Below are positions 1 to 6,320 of a stretch of DNA of 19,737 nt, one piece after another (position 1 is the first letter of the stretch; each line of letters starts with the position of its first letter). The notes below the pieces were generated by a model. It was not told the origin of the DNA, did no database searches, and worked only from the letters and a program-made list of their open reading frames with translations. Position numbers and translations under genes: made by a program. Source of the DNA: Rhodobacteraceae bacterium UBA6141 (GTDB taxonomy: Bacteria > Pseudomonadota > Alphaproteobacteria > Rhodobacterales > Rhodobacteraceae); NCBI GenBank assembly GCA_002423245.1, contig DIVD01000062.1, forward strand, positions 1 to 19,737, read 5' to 3'.

Positions 1-49
1 TGAAACGGCTTTTTCAACAGCCCCCCGGATCGTTTCCTGATCCTCCTCA

Positions 50-541
50 CTCATCGATGTCTTCGCCCGCACGATCGTGGGCTGGCGCGTTTCGACCTCG
101 ACGACCACCAGCTTCGTGCCGGATGCCCTGAACCAGGCCATCTGCCAGCGCTGCCTGGCAGAGGGCTGCGGCCTGATCCATCACTCCGACCGCGCCAGCC
201 AGTACCTGTCCATCCGCCATACCGAGCGGCTGGCCGATGCCGGCATCGACACCTCGGTCGGCAGCGTGGCTGACAGCTATGACAACGCGCTGGCCGAAAG
301 CATCATCGGCCTGTTCAAGACCGAAGTGTTCAAGTTCCTCGGCCCCTGGAAATCCGTTGGTCAGGTCGAATGGGAGACCCTGCAGTGGGTCAGCTGGTAC
401 AACAACGAGCGGCTACACAGCGCCATCGGGCATCGGCCGCCGCAGGAAGTCGAGGAGGCGTTCCACGAACAGATGAATACCCTTGAAAAAGCCGCACAGG
501 TTTTGAACAAGAAAGCCTCTCGGAAACCCGGGGCGGTTCAT
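50..541 (+). pseudogene. IS3-family transposase (OrfB), C-terminal fragment
   Basis: This is the rve/DDE integrase core of an IS3-family transposase, which would cut and join the element ends. Similarity starts abruptly at about position 50 with IDVFAR..IVGW, so the first catalytic Asp, the N-terminal half of OrfB and all of OrfA are missing. The second Asp (in HHSDRASQY) and the catalytic Glu (in DNALAES) are present with exactly 35 residues between them, the D(35)E spacing of the family, followed by the usual WYNNERLHSAIGHRPPQE block. The family normally ends near LEKAA (about 495); here the frame runs on to 592 through the element end and into neighbouring DNA, which suggests the native stop has been lost. 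A GTG at 77 lies inside the conserved core and is not a true start. There is no ribosome-binding site. It should be inactive. Confidence 0.88.
511..540 (+). repeat. Putative right terminal end of the IS3-family element
   Basis: About 15 nt after the usual protein end (LEKAA), the sequence reads GCCTCTCGGAAACCCGGGGC and ends in GGTTCA at 540. Position 541 onward is IS110 sequence on the opposite strand. Ending in CA, with IS110 similarity resuming at the next base, is what an IS3-family right end inserted in another element looks like. The matching left inverted repeat is absent because that side of the element is lost, so the end is assigned by its CA terminus and the junction only. Confidence 0.55.
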
Positions 542-626
542 GGCGCACCTCGCCGCCCCGCTCCCCCGCAGCCACTGCCACTGCCACTGTGATCGTTGCC
601 TTGTGGACATCCAGCCCGATGAACAT
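541..626 (-). pseudogene. IS110-family transposase, N-terminal fragment
   Basis: Reading leftward from an ATG at 626, the frame gives MFIGLDVHKATITVAVA followed by about a dozen more residues to GGEVRH, where IS3 sequence takes over at 540. MFIGLDVHKA is the hallmark opening of IS110 transposases, and its Asp is the first residue of the DEDD RuvC-like site. The remaining roughly 300 residues are missing from the window. A second in-frame ATG at 650 (MEERPQDS) is possible, but 626 matches the family start and has AGGAT about 5 nt upstream. The VAVAVA stretch is encoded by a short tandem hexamer (about 571-588). The fragment is non-functional. Confidence 0.8.
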
Positions 627-745
627 GCTATCCTGCGGTCTCTCCTCCATTCTTGAGGCTCGGCGCCAGCCCGCCTGGCGCAATCCTCGAAGGAGAATGC
701 CGCGGGAGAGACCACCAAACCAGCCAGGTGACACCGCGATCATGG
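627..745 (-). other. Non-coding left end of the IS110-type element
   Basis: Between the IS110 start codon and the point where integrase similarity stops (around 745, just after integrase residues GKSELITPLDP) lie about 118 nt without a conserved protein. In IS110-family elements this left-end region encodes the bridge RNA that specifies target and donor DNA. No fold was computed, and the outer boundary is approximate because IS110 elements lack inverted repeats. The assignment rests on position relative to the transposase. Confidence 0.45.
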
Positions 746-863
746 GGTCTAATGGTGTGATCAACTCGGACTTGCCGATCGCCTTACGCAGTTCCACAGG
801 AACCGACATGCGAGCGTAGAAGCGACTGTCCTTGACCTTCAGATATCTTACCTGCCCAGCCAT
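745..863 (-). pseudogene. Tyrosine integrase (DUF6538-type), N-terminal fragment
   Basis: From ATG 863 leftward the frame reads MAGQVRYLKVKDSRFYARM, then SVPVELRKAIGKSELITPLD, which looks like the N-terminal DUF6538 segment found at the start of many alphaproteobacterial phage-type integrases. Similarity stops near 745 where IS110 sequence begins; the catalytic domain with the R..H..RH..Y residues is absent from the window. A second ATG at 875 (MGGEMAGQ) is in frame; GGGTGGGGA before 863 could serve as its ribosome-binding site. The gene would have started about 108-120 bp beyond the 3' end of ffs and read away from it, the usual layout for an element integrated at the end of a small RNA gene. 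Family assignment is from recalled N-terminal similarity, so it is moderately sure. Confidence 0.6.
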
Positions 864-948
864 TTCCCCACCCATTCTGGCACCTGCTCCGGCACGAGAA
901 ACGGCACCAACTCCTTGAGTGGAGGGGCTTCTTTCACATCAACGGCTT

Positions 949-988
949 GGAACGGGGTAGGGTGAGAGGAACGGGGTAGGGTGAGAGG
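949..988. repeat. Tandem 19-bp direct repeat at the 3' end of ffs
   Basis: The unit GGAACGGGGTAGGGTGAGA occurs at 949-967 and again, identical, at 968-986, followed by GG. The right-hand copy overlaps the last four nucleotides of the SRP RNA gene (983-986). A direct repeat that begins in the 3' end of an RNA gene and sits next to an integrase start is what an attachment-site core looks like, although cores normally flank an element and are not adjacent. Simple replication slippage is the alternative. Confidence 0.9.
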
Positions 989-1076
989 CTGGACAACGAC
1001 CCAAGCGGGGCTCGTTACGGCTGCTTCCTTCCGGACCTGACCGGGTTGGCGAGGCGCTCGCCCGCGCCAACCTCTC
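983..1076 (-). ncRNA. ffs: Small signal recognition particle RNA (4.5S type)
   Basis: The minus strand carries the conserved SRP RNA domain IV hairpin: GGTCAGGTC, then CCGGAAGG (GGAA tetraloop), then AAGCAGCC. These form the asymmetric and symmetric loops bound by the Ffh M domain. The 5' end GAGAGGTTGG pairs over 10 bp (one G-U) with the 3' end CCAGCCTCTC, closing a 94-nt rod without an Alu domain. The RNA joins Ffh to target nascent membrane proteins to FtsY. The 5' end was set about 8 nt after a good -10 box, and the 3' end from the closing helix; both may be off by a few nucleotides. No intrinsic terminator follows; the 3' flank is the tandem repeat and integrase debris, so the native 3' context may have been altered. 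Confidence 0.93.
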
Positions 1077-1083
1077 GGGGAGG

Positions 1084-1112
1084 GATATAGGCCGGGGCGC
1101 CGCGCGATGCAA
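1084..1112 (-). promoter_or_regulatory. Sigma-70-type promoter of ffs
   Basis: On the minus strand TTGCAT (1112-1107) is followed after exactly 17 bp by TATATC (1089-1084). Transcription would start about 7-8 nt further, near 1076, which is where the closing helix of the SRP RNA begins. The agreement between promoter and RNA fold supports both calls. Confidence 0.75.
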
Positions 1113-1137
1113 GGGTGGCGAGACTGCCGTGGGAGGC

Positions 1138-1485
1138 TCAGCCCTCCAGCAGATCGCGGCAGAAGAACCGGCCGAAGGCGCCGGTGCAGGTGGCGGTGCG
1201 GTTGAAGCCCTCGACCGTCACGCGGGTGGTGAAGAGGCGCTCCTCAAAGGTGACATCGAGGCTCTCGCGCACGACGCGCACGCAATCGGAAGGGCGCAGC
1301 TTGCAGCCGGCCAGCGCGACCTGCTCGAAGGCGTCGCCCTCGCCCTCGCCGATGTCGGTATTGGCGACGCGGTCGCGGATTGCGGCCTCGAGCGTCGCAT
1401 CGAACTCGGCGGGGCCGGGTCGGGTGGCGAAGGCGGCGATGCCGATGACGGCCAGCAGCACGATGAGCGAGATGAGCAGGCGCAT
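1138..1485 (-). CDS. Small membrane-anchored or secreted protein, DUF4359-like
   Basis: This is a 115-residue protein of unknown function. One hydrophobic segment (about residues 3-20, LLISLIVLLAVIGIAAFAT) with little charge before it can be a signal anchor, leaving about 90 residues outside the membrane. The exported part is mixed in charge and has three cysteines (in GCKL, SDCV and ATCTG) and a fourth near the end (FFCRDL), which could form two disulfides. Size and layout resemble DUF4359 proteins, but this is from memory and tentative. GGAGG lies about 6 nt before the ATG, supporting the start. It follows the ABC transporter genes on the same strand after a 135-bp gap holding a hairpin repeat, so it is probably transcribed separately. 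Its stop is about 26 bp before the ffs -35 box. Confidence 0.75.
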   Translation of the reverse strand: MRLLISLIVLLAVIGIAAFATRPGPAEFDATLEAAIRDRVANTDIGEGEGDAFEQVALAGCKLRPSDCVRVVRESLDVTFEERLFTTRVTVEGFNRTATCTGAFGRFFCRDLLEG

Positions 1486-1563
1486 GGGAACCTCCGTGGG
1501 CGCGGGATCTGGCCCCGGTATGCCCCGCGCCGGATGGCTTGTCGAGCGCCGCTGGCTGCCGGC

Positions 1564-1610
1564 CGGGGGCGCTGCCCCCGGACCCCCGGGATATTTGGGC
1601 CAGCAAGAAA
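1564..1610. terminator. GC hairpin / GGATATTT / CCAGCAAGAA element, copy 1
   Basis: On the plus strand GGGGGCGCTGCCCCC folds into a perfect hairpin, followed by GGACCCCCGGGATATTT, GGGCC and AGCAAGAAA. The element starts just beyond the stop codon of the permease gene on the minus strand. The same ordered motif returns at 8089-8138 beside the pheA stop. It probably ends transcription of the ABC operon, though the T-rich part lies before the hairpin in the direction of that transcript, so it is not a textbook intrinsic terminator. Confidence 0.6.
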
Positions 1611-1620
1611 CGGGAAGGGT

Positions 1621-2385
1621 TCAGTGCGCGGGGCGTTCGGCCCAGCCTGCGAAGGTCTTTTCCAGCGCGACGACGCCGTAATAGAGCACGATGCCGAGGA
1701 AGGCGAGCGCGATGAGGACGGCGAACATCAGCGGATAGTCGCCGTTGGTCTCGCCGGACTTGAACAGCGCGCCGAGGCCGCGGCCGTGGGGCGATACGAT
1801 CTCCACAAGGTTGGTGCCGATGAAGGCCAGCGTCACCGCGACCTTCAGCGCGCCGAAGAACTCCGGCAGGGTTTTGGGCAGCGCGATCTTGCGGAAGATG
1901 GTGATCTTCGAGGCGCCGAGCGAGCGCAGGATGTCGCGGTATTCGGGCTCCAGCGTGGAAAGGCCGATGCCGACCGAGACCGCGATGGGAAAGAAGCTGA
2001 TCAGGAAGGCCATCAGCACGGTGTTGAAGTCGTGCCGGCCGATGAACAGCAGCGCGAGGACCGGCACCAGCGTCGCCTTGGGGATCGCGTTGAAGCCGAC
2101 CAGCAGCGGATAGAGCGCGTCGCGCGCGATGCGGGAGAAGCCCATGACCATGCCGAGGAAGGTGCCGAACAGCACCGCCAGCGCAAGGCCGGCGATGGTG
2201 CGCCACAGCGTCTGCCAGCCCATCTGCAGGAACAGCGGCCAGAAGCGCCTGTAGGCGGCGGGCAGGTCAGAGGGCGCGGCCATGACGTAGTTCGGCCAGC
2301 CGTTGACCCAGACGATCGCCTCCCACAAGGTCAGGAAGGCGAGGATGGCGCCCAGCGGCACGGCGATCTTCTGCAGGCTTTCCAT
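1621..2385 (-). CDS. ABC importer permease (SsuC/TauC/ThiX-like)
   Basis: This 254-residue inner-membrane protein is the channel subunit of an importer of the nitrate/sulfonate/taurine/thiamine-precursor class. It begins with a hydrophobic segment (about residues 8-28), has several further membrane spans, and carries the EAA coupling loop RSLGASKITIFRKIALP around residues 155-172, which docks on the ATPase. The length is normal for the family (about 250-280). Its ATG overlaps the stop codon of the upstream ATPase gene by one base (TGATG), showing translational coupling within one operon. The substrate cannot be read from this subunit. The class (BPD_transp_1, COG0600-type) is secure. Confidence 0.9.
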   Translation of the reverse strand: MESLQKIAVPLGAILAFLTLWEAIVWVNGWPNYVMAAPSDLPAAYRRFWPLFLQMGWQTLWRTIAGLALAVLFGTFLGMVMGFSRIARDALYPLLVGFNAIPKATLVPVLALLFIGRHDFNTVLMAFLISFFPIAVSVGIGLSTLEPEYRDILRSLGASKITIFRKIALPKTLPEFFGALKVAVTLAFIGTNLVEIVSPHGRGLGALFKSGETNGDYPLMFAVLIALAFLGIVLYYGVVALEKTFAGWAERPAH

Positions 2386-3173
2386 CAGTGCACCGCCCCG
2401 TCGCGCCCCTGCGCGATGCGGATCTGGTCGCGCAGGATGTGCAGCATGTCGGCGACCTCGGGCGTGTAGAGGATGTCGAGCGTGCGGTCTTCGGGCAGGG
2501 TCACGTCCATCACGTACTGGGTGGTGGCCGGGCGGCCGGACAGCACGATGACCTGATCGCCGAGGAACAGGCTTTCGCGCAGGTCATGGGTGATCAGCAC
2601 GCAGGTGAAGGGCTCTTTCGCGCGCAGATCGCGCATGGTCTGCCACAGATCCTCGCGCGTGAAGTTGTCGAGCGCGCCGAAGGGCTCGTCCATGATCAGC
2701 ACATCGGGCTTGTGGACGATGGCGCGGCAGAGGCTGGCGCGCTGGCGCATCCCGCCCGAAAGCTGGCTGGGGGTTTTGCCCTCGAACCCGGCGAGGCCGA
2801 CCATCTCCAGCAGTTCCATCGCGCGGGCCTCTTTCCTCGCCTTCGGCATCGAGGGGGCGACGATTTCCAGCGGCAGGATCACGTTCTGCAAGATCGTGCG
2901 CCATTCCAGCATCACCGGGTTCTGGAAGGCCATGCCCACCGTCTTGCGCGGCGATTTCACCAGCTCGCCATGCAGCCAGACCTCGCCGCGATCGGGCTTC
3001 ATCAGCCCCGCGACCAGCCGGGTCAGCGTGGATTTGCCGCAGCCCGAGGGGCCGACGACGGCGCAGAACTCGCCTTCGGGCACCGCCACGTTGAGGTTGT
3101 CGAGCACCGGCAGCGGGCCGGCCTTGGTGCGGTAGGCGTGCGTGACGCCCCTGATGTCGATGAGATTTGCCAC
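2385..3173 (-). CDS. ABC importer ATP-binding protein (SsuB/TauB/ThiZ-like)
   Basis: A 262-residue cytoplasmic ATPase that powers the importer. Walker A is GPSGCGKST (about residues 42-50), the signature is LSGGMRQRASL, Walker B is VLIMDEPFGALD, and the switch histidine lies in LITHDLRE. The short C-terminal tail (VTLPEDRTLDILYTPEV) is typical of the SsuB/TauB group and holds no extra regulatory domain. The start is a GTG at 3173 with CTGGAG about 8 nt upstream; no ATG is available before the conserved LIDIRGVTHAY. It lies 62 bp after the binding-protein gene and overlaps the permease start by one base, so the three genes form one operon. Confidence 0.93.
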   Translation of the reverse strand: MANLIDIRGVTHAYRTKAGPLPVLDNLNVAVPEGEFCAVVGPSGCGKSTLTRLVAGLMKPDRGEVWLHGELVKSPRKTVGMAFQNPVMLEWRTILQNVILPLEIVAPSMPKARKEARAMELLEMVGLAGFEGKTPSQLSGGMRQRASLCRAIVHKPDVLIMDEPFGALDNFTREDLWQTMRDLRAKEPFTCVLITHDLRESLFLGDQVIVLSGRPATTQYVMDVTLPEDRTLDILYTPEVADMLHILRDQIRIAQGRDGAVH

Positions 3174-3235
3174 CCGATATGCTCCAGTCCCCTATCCGCC
3201 CGCCGCGCCGCCCGGTGCCCATGTGACCTGCCGGC

Positions 3236-4249
3236 TCAGTCCAGCATCAGGCTGCCATCGGCCGGAAGATAGGCGCTGTCGAAGTAGAGCGCGGCATCGG
3301 CGGCGTTGGTGAAGGTATAGACGGTGGCCGTCTGCTCGATCGCCTTCGCCATGCGGTCCGCGTCGATGCCGCCAAGACCGTTCTGCTTGACCCAGTCGGT
3401 CAGCACGTTGTCGTCGATCGCCATCTGCAGGCGTTCGGTTTCCAGCGCGGCATCGGCGGCGGGGTTGCGCTCGATCAGGCTTTCGATCGCCTTGGCCGGG
3501 TCGGCGATGGCATCCTTCCAGCCAAGGGCGATGGCCTTGAGAAAGCCAGTGACCAGTTCGGGATTGGCCTCGGCGAAGTCGGTGTTGACGATCACAGCGT
3601 TGCCGTAGAGCGCGACGCCGTGGTCGGCCATCAGGATGACCGAGATGTCATCGGCCGGAACGCCAAGCCGCTTGAGGTTCAGCGTCGAGGAGAAGCTGAA
3701 GCCGGTGACGGCATCGACCTTGCCCTCGGCCAGCATCGGCTCGCGCACCGGGAAGCCGACAGGCTCGACGGTGATGGTGGCCATGTCGAGCCCGTTCTCG
3801 GCCGCGAAGATCGGGAACTGCGCCCAGGCGCCGTCGGGCGGCGGCGCGCCAAGCACCTTGCCGGGCAGGTCGGCGGGCCCCTCGATGCCAAGCGACTTGC
3901 GCCCGACCACCGCGAAGGGCGGCTTGTCGTAGATCATCATCACGGCGGTGACGGGCGCGCCGGGGTTCTGGTCGAGGAACTTCATCAGGCTGTTGATATC
4001 GGCAAAGCCCACCGGATAGGCGCCGGTCGCGACCTTCGGGATCGCGTCGAGCGAGCCGGCGCCTTCCGAGATTTCCACCTTCAGCCCGGCATCGGCGAAA
4101 TGGCCGTTGTCGATGGCGACGAAATAGGGGGCGGCGGGGCCCTCGAACTTCCAGTCGAGCGCGAAGGGCAGGGTGGTCTCGGCCGCAGCCGGCGCGGCCA
4201 GCCCGGCGGCGCCAAGCGCGGCGGCAAGGAATGCAAAGCGGTGGAACAC
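3236..4249 (-). CDS. ABC importer substrate-binding protein (NMT1/THI5-like)
   Basis: A periplasmic binding protein of about 337 residues. The start chosen is GTG at 4249, with GGGAGA about 7 nt upstream, because it directly begins a signal peptide (FHRFAFLAAALGAAGLAAPAAA, probable cleavage after residue 23); the longer frame to 4381 adds 44 arginine- and proline-rich residues with no sign of being coding. The mature protein opens with LPFALDWKFEGPAAPYFVAI and DNGHFADAGLKVEI, the NMT1/THI5 pattern shared by binders of thiamine precursors, riboflavin, sulfonates and nitrate. DINSLMKFLDQNP and MIYDKPPFAVVGRKSLGI line the expected ligand cleft. I saw no TPP or FMN riboswitch in the 156 bp upstream, and no biosynthetic gene adjoins, so the ligand remains open. 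It is the first gene of the operon. Confidence 0.9.
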   Translation of the reverse strand: MFHRFAFLAAALGAAGLAAPAAAETTLPFALDWKFEGPAAPYFVAIDNGHFADAGLKVEISEGAGSLDAIPKVATGAYPVGFADINSLMKFLDQNPGAPVTAVMMIYDKPPFAVVGRKSLGIEGPADLPGKVLGAPPPDGAWAQFPIFAAENGLDMATITVEPVGFPVREPMLAEGKVDAVTGFSFSSTLNLKRLGVPADDISVILMADHGVALYGNAVIVNTDFAEANPELVTGFLKAIALGWKDAIADPAKAIESLIERNPAADAALETERLQMAIDDNVLTDWVKQNGLGGIDADRMAKAIEQTATVYTFTNAADAALYFDSAYLPADGSLMLD

Positions 4250-4405
4250 GGAGGTCTCTCCCGGTTGATGACCCGCATGACACTGTGGGCTCCGCCGGCG
4301 CGGCGGGAGGGGATGCCTGCTGCGGCGCGCTGCCGGGGCGGCGATGTGCGGGATATTTCGGCATCCGGCGCGGAGTTGCACGGGAATTGGGCGGTGCGCG
4401 GGTCT
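4250..4405. other. Intergenic region upstream of the ABC importer operon
   Basis: These 156 bp separate the stop of the cpdB-like gene from the binding-protein start, both on the minus strand, and must hold the importer promoter unless the genes are co-transcribed. I looked for riboswitch landmarks (TPP box, FMN box) and a -35/-10 pair and found none that convinced me. No protein-like frame was seen. Confidence 0.5.
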
Positions 4406-6316
4406 TCAGAACCGGATGCGGAACCGGGCGAAGCCGTCGGCACCGGGGCCTGCCGCCTCGATCCGCGGGTCGCTGACCTCTGCCAGATGGCGCTCGGCGC
4501 GCGGGCTGCTGTCGAACAGCGCGCTGGTGCCGGGCGGGGCGGTCAGCCGCCATGTGCCGCCGGCGCAGGGGGTGAGGGTGCCCTGGCGCGCGATGTATTG
4601 CAGCAGCACGTCGCGGTTGGTGGTGGTGCCGTCATAGATGATGCTGCTGCCCCCCGCGCCGGCGAACCCGCCGCCGCCGCCGGCACGGTAGCTGTTGGTG
4701 GCGACGGCAAAGACCTGATCGGCGCGCACCGGCCGCCCGGCATGGCGCAGGTTGCGGATCCGGCGGGCAGAGGCGTCGCGCAGCCTGCCCTGCTGGTCGA
4801 ATCGCGCGGGCCGGGTCGGGTCGATCTCGTAGCTCAGCCCGGCGATCACGTCGAAATTGTAGCTGGCGAACGCGGTATCGAGCAGCGGCTGATCGGCGAG
4901 GCCTGGCTGCAACTGCCGGAACAGGCCCGCCGCCCGTTCCAGCCAGTCGGCCAGTTCCGCGCCCGTCACCCGCACGGCGCGGATGGTGTTGGGAAAGACG
5001 TAGAGGTCGGCCACGTTGCGCAGGGCGATGTCGCCGGCCGGCACCTCGGTGAAATGCGCGGGGCCGGCGCGGCCCCCGGCGCGGAACGGTGCCGCAGCCG
5101 AAAGCAGCGGCAGGCCCTGCCACTCGGTGCCGCGAAGCGCGCCCTCGACATGCCATTTCTGCGCCGCGCTGATCAGGTGCAGCGCCGGATCGTCGGCGAC
5201 GAGGGCGAAATAGCTGTTCAGCGGCCGGGTATTCACCCCCACGGGCCGCCGGATATAGGCCAGCGTCGCCGCGTGTTCCTGCGCCGCCGCCGCCAGCACG
5301 CGGGCGCTGCTTTCCACCAGCGGCACCGGCGCGCCGGTGTCGCGGCGGGCTGCGATCGGCCGCGCCTCGACCGCGAAATCCAGCACCCGCCAGCCTTGCG
5401 CGCCATGCTCCAGAAACAGGTCGATCAGGCCCAGATGCGAGCCGAGCGCGCCCGCCATCACTGCGGGCTTGCCCGCGAGGGTGCCGCGCGCCGCATCGAC
5501 CTCTGCCAGCCCCTCGAAGGCCGGCGAGGGGAAGACCAGATGGCTGTGCCCGGTCATCACCGCGTCGATCCCCGCCAGCCTTGCCAGCGGAACCGAGGCA
5601 TCTTCCATCCCCGGCGTCCAGTCCGCCGCGCCGATGCCGGAATGGCTGAGCGCCAGCACCAGATCGCAGCCCTCGGAGCGCATCTTCGGCACCCAGTCCT
5701 GCGCCGCGGCGACGATGTCGCGCATCGCGAGGCGCCCCTCGAGCACATGCCAGTCCCACATCGGGATCTGCGGCGGGGCGAAGCCGATCACGCCGAGGCG
5801 GATCGGGTGGCTGGCGCCGCTGCCGTCGGTCAGCAGGCGGTCGAGGATCACATAGGGCGGCAGCAGGGTCTCGTCCTCGGTCGCCCGCGCTCCGAACCGG
5901 GTGACGACATTGGCGGACACGACCGGGAAGCCGGCGCCGCCGAGCGCGCGGGTGAGAAAGTCGATCCCGTAGTTGAACTCGTGGTTGCCGACCGTGGCGC
6001 CGTCATAGCCCACCGCGTTCATCGCCGCGATGATCGGGTGGCCGTCGCCCGGGCGCATCCCGCGTTCATGGGCGATGTAGTCGCCCATCGGGTTGCCCTG
6101 CAGGAAATCGCCATTGTCGAAAAGAAGGCTGTTCGTCGCCTCGGCCCGGCAAGCCTCGATCACGCCGGCGGTACGGGCAAGGCCGACCGTGTCGCTGGGA
6201 TGGTCGCCGAAATAGTCGTAGGGGTGGACATGGACGTGCAGGTCCGTGGTTTCCATCAGCCGCAGATGCACCTGGCCCGCAGTTGCGCGCGCAGAAAATG
6301 GATGCGGCGTCGTCAA
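4406..6316 (-). CDS. cpdB: 2',3'-cyclic-nucleotide 2'-phosphodiesterase / 3'-nucleotidase
   Basis: A protein of about 636 residues that opens 2',3'-cyclic nucleotides and removes the 3' phosphate, salvaging RNA breakdown products. The N-terminal metallophosphatase domain shows the metal ligands in order: TTDLHVHVHPYDY (about 23-35), FDNGDFLQG (about 65), TVGNHEFNYG (about 110), ALSHSG and TGHSHLVFP (about 255). The C-terminal half is the 5'-nucleotidase-type substrate domain with FPNTIRAVRVTGAELADWLE and AGGGGGFAGAG. The start is set at TTG 6316, giving LTTPHPFSARATAGQVHLRL before METTD, with GGGGGTG 5 nt upstream. The longer frame to 6520 adds non-coding-like sequence, and the ATG of METTD would delete a conserved strand. 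No signal peptide is visible, unlike E. coli CpdB, so it may be cytoplasmic or exported otherwise. Confidence 0.9.
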   Translation of the reverse strand: MTTPHPFSARATAGQVHLRLMETTDLHVHVHPYDYFGDHPSDTVGLARTAGVIEACRAEATNSLLFDNGDFLQGNPMGDYIAHERGMRPGDGHPIIAAMNAVGYDGATVGNHEFNYGIDFLTRALGGAGFPVVSANVVTRFGARATEDETLLPPYVILDRLLTDGSGASHPIRLGVIGFAPPQIPMWDWHVLEGRLAMRDIVAAAQDWVPKMRSEGCDLVLALSHSGIGAADWTPGMEDASVPLARLAGIDAVMTGHSHLVFPSPAFEGLAEVDAARGTLAGKPAVMAGALGSHLGLIDLFLEHGAQGWRVLDFAVEARPIAARRDTGAPVPLVESSARVLAAAAQEHAATLAYIRRPVGVNTRPLNSYFALVADDPALHLISAAQKWHVEGALRGTEWQGLPLLSAAAPFRAGGRAGPAHFTEVPAGDIALRNVADLYVFPNTIRAVRVTGAELADWLERAAGLFRQLQPGLADQPLLDTAFASYNFDVIAGLSYEIDPTRPARFDQQGRLRDASARRIRNLRHAGRPVRADQVFAVATNSYRAGGGGGFAGAGGSSIIYDGTTTNRDVLLQYIARQGTLTPCAGGTWRLTAPPGTSALFDSSPRAERHLAEVSDPRIEAAGPGADGFARFRIRF

Positions 6317-6320
6317 TCTG

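Larger units (their letters stand above)
1..875. mobile_element. Composite of nested mobile-element fragments
   Basis: Three unrelated mobile-element proteins, each truncated, follow one another with no intact gene. From right to left they are the N-terminus of a tyrosine integrase (minus strand, from about 863 or 875), the left end and first 29 codons of an IS110-type transposase (minus, to 541), and the C-terminal half of an IS3-family transposase (plus, from about 50 to its right end near 540). The order implies successive insertions, each into the previous element, followed by loss of the IS3 left half. Positions 1-49 match none of the three; they carry a GGCTTTTTCAACAGCC string resembling the ends of some other insertion sequences, but this is only a suspicion. 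The proteins are seen in the sequence; the order of insertions is inferred. Confidence 0.8.

Noticed and set aside
1..54. Minus-strand frame beginning MSEEDQETIRG and running off the left edge
   Set aside because: Only 18 codons are visible, there is no convincing ribosome-binding site, and its start overlaps the IS3 transposase similarity. Kept only as an alternative for the left junction.
848..931. Minus-strand frame ending in PEWVGKWLGR that overlaps the integrase start
   Set aside because: It stays open into the ffs gene, has no supported start codon and no recognisable family; the overlap with the integrase start is suggestive but not enough to call a gene.
1129..2469. Long plus-strand frame (446 codons) across the DUF4359-like gene and permease
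   Set aside because: It is the antisense of two well-supported genes, with the Arg/Ala/Gly/Gln-rich composition typical of shadow frames in GC-rich DNA.
4250..4405. Possible riboswitch upstream of the NMT1/THI5-like importer
   Set aside because: I looked for the conserved strings of TPP and FMN riboswitches on the minus strand and found none.
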